Part shown: positions 1 through 6,764 of the stretch, in pieces
Layout: each line of letters begins with the position of its first letter
How positions within the stretch are numbered: position 1 is the first letter of the stretch
NCBI GenBank assembly: GCA_007118045.1
Contig: SKTG01000244.1
Location: 1 to 11,469 of the forward strand
Length of the DNA stretch: 11,469 nt
Origin: Nitriliruptoraceae bacterium
Lineage (GTDB): Bacteria > Actinomycetota > Nitriliruptoria > Nitriliruptorales > Nitriliruptoraceae
Direction: 5' to 3'
The notes under the pieces: model-generated
Told to the model about the DNA's origin: nothing
Databases searched by the model: none
What the model saw: only the letters and a program-made list of their open reading frames with translations
Program-made: the position numbers and the translations under genes

Positions 1-158
1 CGGAGCCGGTCGGCGAAGCCGCCGGCGGCCCGGCCGGCCTGACCGGCGAGGTTGCTCGGGGCGACGGCCCGCTGTGCCTCGTCGAGGCGGCGGACGACGT
101 AGGCGCCGACGACGAGGCCGGCGCCGAGGCCGAGGGCCAGCGTGAACACGCGCTTCAC
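1..158 (-). CDS. DUF6167-like small membrane-anchored protein (partial, 3' end cut by window)
   Basis: Only the first 52 residues lie in the window. Translation from the GTG at 156-158 begins MKRVFTLALGLGAGLVVGAY, followed by VVRRLDEAQ. This is a single N-terminal hydrophobic segment (about residues 4-22) followed by a basic/charged stretch. An AGGAG motif lies about six bases upstream and supports this start. The pattern of a short Met-Lys-Arg lead, one membrane helix, a YxVR-type positive boundary and an AxxPxxLAxQA stretch resembles the small actinobacterial DUF6167 proteins encoded just before alaS. Its biochemical role is unknown; it is probably a cytoplasmic-membrane protein with its tail in the cytosol. 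It follows the DUF948 gene by 37 bases on the same strand, so the two are probably co-transcribed. The family call rests on recalled pattern and genomic position; the open reading frame and start are clear. Confidence 0.65.
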   Translation of the reverse strand, partial: MKRVFTLALGLGAGLVVGAYVVRRLDEAQRAVAPSNLAGQAGRAAGGFADRL

Positions 159-195
159 GGCGAGCTCCTGGTCGAGGTGGTCGGTGCGGGCGGGC

Positions 196-546
196 TCAGT
201 CGCGCAGCTTGCGGGCGGCCTTCGCGCTCCCCGCGGCGAAGGCTGCGACCTTGATCAGCGGGTTGGACACGGTGGCGTGGAGCACCCCAACCAGCTGATC
301 GGTCGTGGCGGTGATGGACTGGACCCCGGCGATGATCGTGTCGACCCGGGCCAGCTCGACGTTGACACCGGCCGCGGTCTCCGTGACCTGCTCCAACGTC
401 GGCAGGATGCGGTCCGTGGTCTCGCGCAGGTCACGCGTCGCCTCCTCGAGCAGCGCGACGACCTTGGTCAGCGCCCAGCAGGCCACGACGACCAACGCTC
501 CCCAGAAGACGACGGCGAAGACGATGGCCCAGTCGCTGATGTCCAC
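196..546 (-). CDS. DUF948 domain membrane protein
   Basis: A 116-residue protein starting at GTG 544-546 with an AGGAGG ribosome site ten bases upstream, ending in TGA. It has one N-terminal transmembrane helix (about residues 7-28, rich in Val, Phe, Ala and Trp). An amphipathic, probably coiled-coil stretch follows (about 32-90), with recurring Thr/Glu/Leu heptads such as LEEATRDLRETTDRI. The C-terminal segment NPLIKVAAFAAGSAKAAR is typical of actinobacterial DUF948 proteins. Members of this family (general-stress-type proteins such as the B. subtilis YtxG group) have no established enzymatic activity and are thought to sit in the membrane with a helical cytoplasmic tail. The gene lies 76 bases after rarA and 37 bases before the DUF6167-like gene, all on one strand, matching the usual rarA to alaS interval in Actinobacteria. 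A longer open frame continues upstream into rarA but has no supporting start. Confidence 0.85.
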   Translation of the reverse strand: MDISDWAIVFAVVFWGALVVVACWALTKVVALLEEATRDLRETTDRILPTLEQVTETAAGVNVELARVDTIIAGVQSITATTDQLVGVLHATVSNPLIKVAAFAAGSAKAARKLRD

Positions 547-622
547 GTGCGCTCGTCCTCCTGCGTCGCTGGTTCTCTGTCGATCGGGATGGCTGCCGTT
601 GGGCGACTGCCCCGGTGCGGTC

Positions 623-2029
623 TCAGCCCCTGCGTTCGGCGCGCCGCCGCGCCCGCAGGTCCGCGAGCCGGTCGGCCACCGGACCCTCGTGGCCGTGGCG
701 GCTCGGCTCGAACAGCTCACGACCGACGAGCTCGTCCGGCAGGTAGGTCTGCGCGGGGACGAAACCGTCCTCGTGGTCGTGAGGGTAGTCGTAGTCCACC
801 CCGTGCCCGAGCTCCGCCGCACCACGATAGTGCCCGTCGCGCAGGTGCGGTGGGACGTCGAGGTTGCCGTGGGTCCGCACCGCCTCCAGCGCCGCCGAGA
901 TGGCGCGCGTGACGCTGTTCGACTTCGGGGCGACGGCGAGGGCGACGGCCGCGTGGGTCAGGGCGTAGCGCGCCTCCGGCAGCCCGACCTTGTCCAGCGC
1001 GTCGAACGCGGCCACGGCGAGCGGCAGAGCCTGCCGATCGGCGAGCCCGACGTCCTCGGAGGCGAAGATCACCATGCGTCGCGCCAGGAACCTCGGGTCC
1101 TCCCCGGACTCCAGCATGCGCAGCAGCCAGTAGGCGGCGGCGTCGGGATCGGAACCCCGCATCGACTTGATGAAGGCCGAGACCTGGTCGTAGTGCCCGT
1201 CCGCGCTCTTGTCGTAGCGGTAGCGGCGCATCGCGTCGGAGACGGTGGCGAGCGTCACGTGCACCGTGTCGCCCTCCACGCCCGGCGTGGTCACGCCAGC
1301 AGCGGCGGCCGCGACCTCGAGCGCGGACAGGGCGGTACGCGCGTCGCCGTCGCCGAGCCGCACGAGGTGCTCGCGGGCGTCGTCGTCGAGGGTCACCCGG
1401 CCGCCGAAGCCCCGCTCGGGGTCGGTCATGGCGCGCTCGAGCAGGACCGACAGCTCGTCCTCGGCCAGCGGTGACAGGCGGATCAGCTGGCACCGCGACA
1501 GCAGCGGCGCGTTCAGCTCGAAGAACGGGTTCTCGGTGGTCGCCCCGATCAGCGTGACCCAGCCGGCCTCGACCCCGGGCAGGAGCGCATCCTGCTGGCC
1601 CTTGTTGAAGCGGTGGATCTCGTCGACGAACAGGACCGTGCGCCGTCCCCGCAGCTCGAGCCGTGCCCGCCCCTCCTCGATGACCCGCCGGACGTCCTTG
1701 ACCCCCGCGGTGACGGCGGAGAGCTCGAGGAACGCCGCTTCGACGTGGGTGGCGATCACGGCCGCCAGGGAGGTCTTGCCGACACCCGGCGGCCCCCAGA
1801 GCAGGATGCTGCGCAGCTCGCCACGGTCCAGCATCGACCGCAGCGGCTTGTCGGGTCCGAGCGCGTCGAGCTGGCCGACGTACTCGTCCAGGGAGCGGGG
1901 TCTGAGCCGAGCCGCCAGCGGCACCGCGGCACCCGGGGCCACCGGCCGGGCATGGTCGCCGTGCTGCCCGCCGTCGTCGGTCGCCGACCGGGTGGCGGGG
2001 CCGGTGTCCTCGAACAGCTGATCGCTCAT
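623..2029 (-). CDS. rarA: Replication-associated recombination protein A (AAA+ ATPase RarA/MgsA)
   Basis: A 468-residue AAA+ ATPase of the clamp-loader-like RarA/MgsA/WRNIP1 family. The family works at stalled replication forks and interacts with SSB and DNA ends. Motifs, numbered from the ATG at 2027-2029: Walker A GPPGVGKT (79-86), Walker B VLFVDEIHRF (132-141), sensor 1 GATTEN (162-167) and an arginine finger in LLSRC (about 176-180). The C-terminal half has the family marks ASEDVG, APKSNSV, VPPHLRD and YDYPHD, then the QTYLPDEL block, so the protein is full length. The first 35 residues are non-conserved and acidic. Start choice is uncertain: GAAGGG sits almost against the ATG, which is poor spacing. 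An in-frame GTG at 2048-2050 has no clear ribosome site, and a much longer frame reaches 2182. The leader contains a strong inverted repeat. DUF948 and DUF6167-like genes follow on the same strand. Confidence 0.95.
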   Translation of the reverse strand: MSDQLFEDTGPATRSATDDGGQHGDHARPVAPGAAVPLAARLRPRSLDEYVGQLDALGPDKPLRSMLDRGELRSILLWGPPGVGKTSLAAVIATHVEAAFLELSAVTAGVKDVRRVIEEGRARLELRGRRTVLFVDEIHRFNKGQQDALLPGVEAGWVTLIGATTENPFFELNAPLLSRCQLIRLSPLAEDELSVLLERAMTDPERGFGGRVTLDDDAREHLVRLGDGDARTALSALEVAAAAAGVTTPGVEGDTVHVTLATVSDAMRRYRYDKSADGHYDQVSAFIKSMRGSDPDAAAYWLLRMLESGEDPRFLARRMVIFASEDVGLADRQALPLAVAAFDALDKVGLPEARYALTHAAVALAVAPKSNSVTRAISAALEAVRTHGNLDVPPHLRDGHYRGAAELGHGVDYDYPHDHEDGFVPAQTYLPDELVGRELFEPSRHGHEGPVADRLADLRARRRAERRG

Positions 2030-2053
2030 CCCTTCAACGGTACCGGTCACGCT

Positions 2054-2100
2054 CGGGCGGACGCCTCGGAGCCACCGAGGTGCAGGCTGGCGTCCACCCG
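2054..2100 (-). promoter_or_regulatory. Nested inverted repeat in the rarA leader / divergent intergenic region
   Basis: The 242-base region 2030-2271 separates divergently transcribed rarA and the SRPBCC gene and holds no gene. Within it, arms 2054-2065 and 2089-2100 are complementary at 11 of 12 positions. The single exception (2058 with 2096) is C·A in plus-strand RNA but G·U in minus-strand RNA, so a continuous 12-bp stem forms only in the rarA transcript. Inside lies a second stem, CCTCGG (2064-2069) with CCGAGG (2075-2080), loop AGCCA; its outer two pairs compete with the larger stem. The structure ends about 24 bases before the rarA ATG. It could be an mRNA leader hairpin affecting rarA translation or a regulator-binding site. 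No convincing -10/-35 pair was identified in either direction. Confidence 0.4.
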
Positions 2101-2271
2101 CTCCCGGTCGTTCGGCCAACTGGTCGGGAAGCGGGCCACTGGGTCGCGTGACCTGCCGGTGGTGCGCGACAGTGGTCGTCACGTCGATGGACGCGCGGCC
2201 ACTTCACGGCCGGCATCGACCGTGGTTCAACCGGAACAGACCTGCCGCACCACCACCCCCGGAGGGCCCGC

Positions 2272-2700
2272 ATGCCGGAGACGACCGAGACCACCAGGTT
2301 CAACCGCTCGCCGAACGAGGTGTTCGCGCTGCTGTCCGACTTCAGCCGTCTGGCCGAGTGGGACCCGATGTTCGAGAGCTCACGCCGCCTCGACAGCGGC
2401 GAGCTCGGGGTCGGTTCGCGGTTCCACGTCGTGGGATCGATCATGGGCTCCGAGGTCGAGCTCGAGCTCGAGGTGGTCGAGTACCAGCCGCCGCACCGGA
2501 TCGTGCTCAACGGCACCGGTGACGGCCTGCAGACCACCGAGGACCTCACGGTCAGCGCGGTCGAGGAAGGCGCCGAGGTGACCTACCACTCCGCCTTCGA
2601 GACCGACAAGCCCGACGTGCTCGACGCCGCGACCAAGCCCGGCTTCGTGCTGGTCGGCAAGTCCGCCATGCGCGGCATGGACGACTGGATCATCGACTGA
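2272..2700 (+). CDS. SRPBCC (polyketide cyclase/START-fold) family protein
   Basis: A 142-residue cytoplasmic protein with ATG start and a GGAGGG ribosome site about six bases upstream. The sequence follows the SRPBCC helix-grip pattern: a first strand ending in NRSPNEVFALLSDF (about residues 11-24), the LAEWDPMF motif typical of polyketide-cyclase/Coq10-like members, a G-S-R-F-H-V strand, a long acidic strand pair (SEVELELEVVEYQPPHRIVL), then a T-E-D-L-T-V strand and a C-terminal helix (about 120-139). The fold encloses a hydrophobic pocket that binds lipids or other small hydrophobic ligands; neither ligand nor reaction can be named from sequence. There is no signal peptide or membrane segment. 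It is the first of three plus-strand genes between rarA and aspS; the next starts 99 bases on, so co-transcription is possible. A role with the membrane proteins downstream is inferred from position only. Confidence 0.85.
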   Translation: MPETTETTRFNRSPNEVFALLSDFSRLAEWDPMFESSRRLDSGELGVGSRFHVVGSIMGSEVELELEVVEYQPPHRIVLNGTGDGLQTTEDLTVSAVEEGAEVTYHSAFETDKPDVLDAATKPGFVLVGKSAMRGMDDWIID

Positions 2701-2799
2701 CGGTCGCCCGACCCACCGCCGTCCACCGACAGAGCAACCGTTCCACACCGATGCCGACGTTTCCGCGACCGCCGGCCCGCCACCCCGACGGAGGCACCC

Positions 2800-3831
2800 G
2801 TGCGACAACGCGAACACGAAGACCGGACCTCGGACACCGACGACGGTGATGCCAAGGAGGTGGCACGCGCCCAGCGCAGCGCGGGTGCGGACGCCACCTC
2901 CGTCGGCCGGTTCCCCGCGCGGGCCTGGGTGCCCATCGGGCAGCGGACCAAGCTCCAGCTGAAGGAGAACCACGTCTCCCTGCTCGCCGCGGGGGTCTCC
3001 TTCCGAGCTCTGCTGGCCGTCGTGCCCGCCGCCGTGGCCGCCATCACGATCTGGGGCCTGGTGGCCGATCCGCAGCAGATCACCGACCAGATCGCGCAGT
3101 TCGCCCAGATGCTCCCCGAGAGCGGAGGTCAGCTGGTCGAGGAGCAGCTCGGCCAGTTGACCGATCAGGCCGGCGGGACCCTGGGGGTCGCCCTCGTGGT
3201 GTCCCTGTTGGTCGCGTTGTGGAGCGCCTCCAGCGGCATGCTGGGGCTGGTCGAGGGGATCGGCGCCGCGTACGGCGAAGCGGACACCCGCTCGTTCCTA
3301 CGGCGACGGGCCCTCGGGCTGATCCTCACGCTCGCCGCGCTGATCTTCCTGCTGATCTCGCTGACGCTGCTGACTGCCCTGCCACCGATCCTCGATGCGC
3401 TGGGCCTCGAGGGATCGGCCCGCATGGCCGTCGAGGTGGCGCGTTGGGTCGGCCTGGCCGTCCTGACCGCCGTCGGCCTCGCGGTCATCTACCGGGTGGG
3501 CCCCGACCGCGCCTCACCCCGGACCCGTTGGGTCACCTGGGGCGCCGCGCTGGCCACCGTGGTGTGGCTCCTCGGCTCGGCCGCGTTCAGCCTGTACGTC
3601 AGCAACTTCGGCGAGTTCGACGAGACGTACGGTTCGCTGGCCGGTGTGGTGATCGTCATGCTGTGGGTGTTCCTGTCCGCCTTCGCCGTCCTCATCGGGG
3701 CGACGGTCAACGCGGAGATCGAACGCCAGACGGCCGTGGACACCACCATCGGTCCGGAGCGACCCCTCGGCGAACGTCACGCGGCCCGGGCCGACCAGCT
3801 GCCGAGCGAGTACGACCCGCAGCACCGGTGA
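2800..3831 (+). CDS. YihY/UPF0761 (BrkB-like) family inner-membrane protein
   Basis: A 343-residue integral membrane protein starting at GTG 2800 with GGAGG at 2790-2794, five bases away. A soluble, charged N-terminus (about 1-55) precedes six predicted helices near residues 66-88, 127-150, 171-193, 216-233, 247-270 and 280-304. Family marks are a D/N-H-x-S-L-L-A-A-G-V-S-F-R-A-L-L-A-V-V-P helix at the start and the conserved C-terminal block ETYGSLAGVVIVMLWVFLSA followed by GATVNAEIERQ. The tail (about 311-343) is hydrophilic. The family is widespread, was once wrongly called ribonuclease BN, and its transport or envelope role is unproven. It sits between a SRPBCC gene (99 bases upstream) and a YtxH/BON gene (168 bases downstream), suggesting an envelope-related cassette. 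A weak TANNNT -10 candidate (TACGGT, 3849-3854) just after this gene might serve the next one. Confidence 0.92.
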   Translation: MRQREHEDRTSDTDDGDAKEVARAQRSAGADATSVGRFPARAWVPIGQRTKLQLKENHVSLLAAGVSFRALLAVVPAAVAAITIWGLVADPQQITDQIAQFAQMLPESGGQLVEEQLGQLTDQAGGTLGVALVVSLLVALWSASSGMLGLVEGIGAAYGEADTRSFLRRRALGLILTLAALIFLLISLTLLTALPPILDALGLEGSARMAVEVARWVGLAVLTAVGLAVIYRVGPDRASPRTRWVTWGAALATVVWLLGSAAFSLYVSNFGEFDETYGSLAGVVIVMLWVFLSAFAVLIGATVNAEIERQTAVDTTIGPERPLGERHAARADQLPSEYDPQHR

Positions 3832-3999
3832 GCGCGTCTCACAGCCTCTACGGTGGAGCGCCCCGTACCAGGGTGGGTGCCGTGCGGTGGGACGCAGGAC
3901 ACGAGTCCACTTGTCCGTTCGCCCCCATCGTGACCTGGCCCGGCCCGCCACGAGCGACGACCATCCGAACCGATGAAGCCGGAACGAGAGGAACCGACC

Positions 4000-4698
4000 A
4001 TGGAAATCGACGAGAAGCTGCACGGTCAGGCTGAGCGCGTGGGCGACCGCGTGAGCAGCGCGGTGGAGGGCTTCCGCGACCGCACCGCCGACGTCGTCCG
4101 CGCCGACGGTGGCTCGATCTACCGCGAGATCGGCAAGCTCGGCAAGCGGGTCGACGACGTCGAGGACCACTTCGACGACCAGCTCGACCAGGCGGTCGGC
4201 ACCCTCACCGACCGCATCGACCAGCTGATCCGGACCGGCAAGCGGACGACGCTACCCCGCAAGCTCTTCTGGCTGGTCGTCGGCGCCGGCGTCGGCGTCG
4301 CCGCGGCCTACCTCGGTGACCCGGACCGTGGCCGCGCCCGCCGCGCCCAGCTGTCCGACCAGGCCGCGGCCCGCTCCCGCGAGGTCGCCGACCAGGTGAC
4401 GGCCCAGGCCAAGATGGCCGCGGACCGCGCCAAGGGCAACGCGATCGAGACCGCCAAGGACGCGCTACCCGAGGACGTGCCGGAGGACCCCAAGCTGCTC
4501 GAGCAGCGCATCCGCAGCGGCGTCTTCGGCAAGCGCGACGACACGCAGGACGTCGTGATCCGTGTCGACGCTCCGGGCATGGTCGCCCTGAAGGGCACGG
4601 TGAACACCCCCGAGGGCCGCGACTCGCTGCTGGCCGAGGTCGCCGAGGTCGAGGGCGTCCTCGAGGTCACCTCCGAGCTGGCCGTCCGCCAGGGCTGA
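4000..4698 (+). CDS. Membrane-anchored coiled-coil/YtxH-type protein with C-terminal BON domain
   Basis: A 232-residue protein. The ATG at 4000 is preferred over the in-frame ATG at 3973 because AGAGGA lies seven to nine bases before it. Residues 1-82 are charged and helical, with heptad-like spacing (GKLGKRVDDVEDHFDDQLDQ), probably a coiled coil. One hydrophobic helix (about 88-105) ends in the YLGDPDRGRARRAQL motif, which matches the YtxH-type pattern of a membrane helix followed by DP-x-RG-x-RR. A second helical stretch follows (about 115-155), then a BON domain (about 164-228) with the alpha/beta pattern KLLEQRIRSGVFG, VVIRVDAPGMVALKGTV, and EGVLEVTSELAV. BON domains bind phospholipid or stabilise envelopes (OsmY, Kbp-like). 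No lipobox or cleavable signal is visible. It is the last gene of the plus-strand trio and converges on aspS across a strong hairpin. An osmotic or envelope-stress role is inference. Confidence 0.85.
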   Translation: MEIDEKLHGQAERVGDRVSSAVEGFRDRTADVVRADGGSIYREIGKLGKRVDDVEDHFDDQLDQAVGTLTDRIDQLIRTGKRTTLPRKLFWLVVGAGVGVAAAYLGDPDRGRARRAQLSDQAAARSREVADQVTAQAKMAADRAKGNAIETAKDALPEDVPEDPKLLEQRIRSGVFGKRDDTQDVVIRVDAPGMVALKGTVNTPEGRDSLLAEVAEVEGVLEVTSELAVRQG

Positions 4699-4719
4699 GC
4701 CGGCCGAACGGACCAACCC

Positions 4720-4760
4720 CGAGGGGTGGGGGCGCGTGGACCACGCGCCCCCACCCCTCG
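4720..4760. terminator. Perfect 20-bp inverted repeat, probable bidirectional terminator
   Basis: Arms 4720-4739 and 4741-4760 are exact reverse complements around a single central A at 4740, giving an extremely GC-rich hairpin (in practice a small loop opens at the top). A short flanking pair, CCGAACG at 4704-4710 and CGTTCGG at 4763-4769, could extend the base across an internal loop. It lies exactly between the convergent stop codons of the BON-domain gene (4698) and aspS (4781), so it can serve both strands. There is no long T-tract on either side, as is common for actinobacterial terminators. Confidence 0.8.
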
Positions 4761-4780
4761 TTCGTTCGGATCGGGCCCGT

Positions 4781-6631
4781 TCAGGCCTTGGGCCTGGGTG
4801 CCGGACGCAGCCCCAGTTCGTCGAGCACGCTCGCCTCGTAGGGCGCCGGCGCGTCGGTCATCGGGTCCGATCCCGACTGGGTCTTCGGGAAGGCGATGAC
4901 CTCGCGGATCGAGTCCTCGCCGGTGATCAGCATCACGATGCGATCGAGGCCCGGCGCGATCCCGCAGTGCGGCGGCACGCCGTAGGAGAAGCCGCGGAGC
5001 AGGAAGCCGAACTTCTCCTCCGCGTCCGCGTCGGAGACGCCGAGGAAGCGGAAGACCCGCCGCTGCAGGTCGGCGTCGTGGATACGAACGGACCCGGAGG
5101 CGAGCTCGGTGCCGTTGAGCACGATGTCGTACGCGCGCGTGGTCGCTTCGCCGGGGCGCTGCTCGAAGTCGTCGACGAACTCGGGGGCCGGCGCCGTGAA
5201 CGGGTGGTGGTTGGGCACCCAGCCCTCCGCGGTGGCGGCCGTGGGGTCGTCCGACTCCTCGGCCGGGTCGAACATCGGCGGTTCCACGATCCAGACGAAC
5301 TCCCACCGTGGCGAGCCGTCGTCGTGCGTGCCGACCAGTCCCTGCTCGTCGGCCAGCGCGACCCGCAGCGCACCCATCAGCTGGAACGCGAAGCTGGTGC
5401 GGCCGGCGCCGAAGAAGATCGCGTCGCCCACGTCGGCGCCGGTCGCGGCGATCACGCCGGCCACCTCCTCGTCGGACATGAACTTGGTCAGCGGGCTGCG
5501 CAGGGTCGCGGCTCCGGCGGCTCCCTCGGTCGGCTCCTCGACCACCCCCCAGGCCAGACCCTTGGCTCCGCGCCGCTTGGCCCACTCCGTCCAGTCGTCG
5601 AACTCCCGGCGGGTGAGCCGGCCACCGTCGGGCAACGCGAGGGCGACGACGGAGCCACCGCCCTCGAGCACGCCCTTGAAGACCCCGACCTGCGTCTCCG
5701 CGAACACCGAGCCGAGGTCGGCGAGCTCCATCGCGTAGCGCAGGTCCGGCTTGTCGGTGCCGAAGCGGCGCATCGACTCCGCGTACGTCAGGCGCGGGAA
5801 CGGGACGGGCAGCTCCTCGTCGAGCACCTCCCGCCAGATCTCGGCGAACAGCTCCTCCATCAACCCGTAGACGTCCTCCTCGTCCCCGAACGAGAGCTCG
5901 AGGTCGAGCTGGGTGAACTCGGGCTGACGGTCGGCGCGCAGGTTCTCGTCCCGGAAGCAACGCGCGATCTGGTAGTAGCGCTCGACGCCCGCGACCATCA
6001 GCAGCTGCTTGAACAGCTGGGGCGACTGCGGCAGGGCGTAGCTCGTCCCGGGCTGGAGGCGGGACGGGACGAGGAAGTCCCGGGCCCCCTCGGGCGTCGG
6101 CCGCGTCAGGACCGGGGTCTCCACGTCGATGAAGCCGTTGCGCTCCATGACCCGCCGGATCACCGAGGTGACCTGCGCCCGGACCTGCAGGTTGCGGGCG
6201 AGCCGCGGTCGGCGCAGGTCCACGTACCGGTGGGTCAGACGCAGTTCCTCCGAGACGTCGATGCCGTCCTCGATCGGGAACGGGGTGGTCTGTGCCACGG
6301 ACAGGACCCGGATCGAGGTGGCGGCCACCTCGACGTCACCGGTCGGGAGCCGGTCGTTGCGCATGCCCTCCGGACGGACACGCACGGTCCCGGTCACCTC
6401 GATGACCCACTCCGGACGGACGCGGTGCGCCGCCTCCAACGCCTCCGACGCCTCCGGGTCGGCCACGACCTGCACGATGCCGGAGCGGTCACGCAGGTCC
6501 AGGAAGGCGACGCCGCCGTGGTCCCGGCGGGTGTCGACCCACCCGGCCAGGGTGACGGTCTCGTCGGCGTGCTCGGCGCGCAGGGTGCCGGTGCCGTGGC
6601 TGCGCAGGGAGCCGTGGGGGGAGATGCTCAC
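4781..6631 (-). CDS. aspS: Aspartyl-tRNA synthetase (AspRS), probably non-discriminating (EC 6.1.1.23-type)
   Basis: A 616-residue class II synthetase of the bacterial AspRS type that charges tRNA-Asp in the cytosol. It has a GTG start at 6629-6631 with GGAG eight bases upstream. Domains: OB-fold anticodon-binding domain (about 15-110, AGWVDTRRDHGGVAFLDLRDR), class II motif 1 (about 158-175, ending NGFIDVETPVLTRPTPEGARD), motif 2 FRDENLRADRQPEFTQLDLE (226-245), the bacterial GAD insertion (about 300-430) and motif 3 GLDRIVML (561-568). The C-terminal FPKTQSGSDPMTDAPAP block is intact. His38 in RRDHGG and Gly89 in RPEG align, with the same 51-residue spacing, to His31 and Gly82 of the non-discriminating P. 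aeruginosa enzyme. E. coli, which is tRNA-Asp specific, has Leu and Lys there. The enzyme therefore probably also makes Asp-tRNA(Asn) for GatCAB. It lies 133 bases after hisS on the same strand. Confidence 0.97.
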   Translation of the reverse strand: MSISPHGSLRSHGTGTLRAEHADETVTLAGWVDTRRDHGGVAFLDLRDRSGIVQVVADPEASEALEAAHRVRPEWVIEVTGTVRVRPEGMRNDRLPTGDVEVAATSIRVLSVAQTTPFPIEDGIDVSEELRLTHRYVDLRRPRLARNLQVRAQVTSVIRRVMERNGFIDVETPVLTRPTPEGARDFLVPSRLQPGTSYALPQSPQLFKQLLMVAGVERYYQIARCFRDENLRADRQPEFTQLDLELSFGDEEDVYGLMEELFAEIWREVLDEELPVPFPRLTYAESMRRFGTDKPDLRYAMELADLGSVFAETQVGVFKGVLEGGGSVVALALPDGGRLTRREFDDWTEWAKRRGAKGLAWGVVEEPTEGAAGAATLRSPLTKFMSDEEVAGVIAATGADVGDAIFFGAGRTSFAFQLMGALRVALADEQGLVGTHDDGSPRWEFVWIVEPPMFDPAEESDDPTAATAEGWVPNHHPFTAPAPEFVDDFEQRPGEATTRAYDIVLNGTELASGSVRIHDADLQRRVFRFLGVSDADAEEKFGFLLRGFSYGVPPHCGIAPGLDRIVMLITGEDSIREVIAFPKTQSGSDPMTDAPAPYEASVLDELGLRPAPRPKA

Positions 6632-6688
6632 GTCGGTCGCTCCGATGGTGGTCTCGGGTCCTCGGTCGACCCCGCGCCCAGGCTGGGG

Positions 6689-6722
6689 CCCGCGACGGGG
6701 CCACCCGTAGCGGGTTCGCGGG
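6689..6722 (-). terminator. Hairpin in the hisS-aspS spacer, possible weak terminator/attenuator
   Basis: CCCGCGA at 6689-6695 pairs with TCGCGGG at 6716-6722. The 20-base interior contains a perfect small hairpin, ACCCG (6703-6707) with CGGGT (6711-6715), loop TAG; CGGGG (6696-6700) could instead pair with the CCCG part. It lies about 42 bases after the hisS stop codon and 57 bases before aspS, so it might reduce read-through between the two genes or shape the aspS leader. It has no T-tract and GC-rich spacers fold readily, so confidence is low. Confidence 0.3.
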
Positions 6723-6764
6723 AGCCGTCGGCGTGCCGCGGGGCGGCGCGGCCGAACGTGCCGG

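Noticed and set aside
2030..2182. Upstream extension of rarA to 2182
   Set aside because: The extra 51 residues are Arg/Pro-rich, unlike any RarA N-terminus, and include the inverted repeat at 2054-2100. The conserved protein fits a start at 2029.
2800..3831. Annotation of the YihY protein as ribonuclease BN
   Set aside because: That name was a historical mis-assignment; the protein is a six-helix membrane protein with no nuclease motif.
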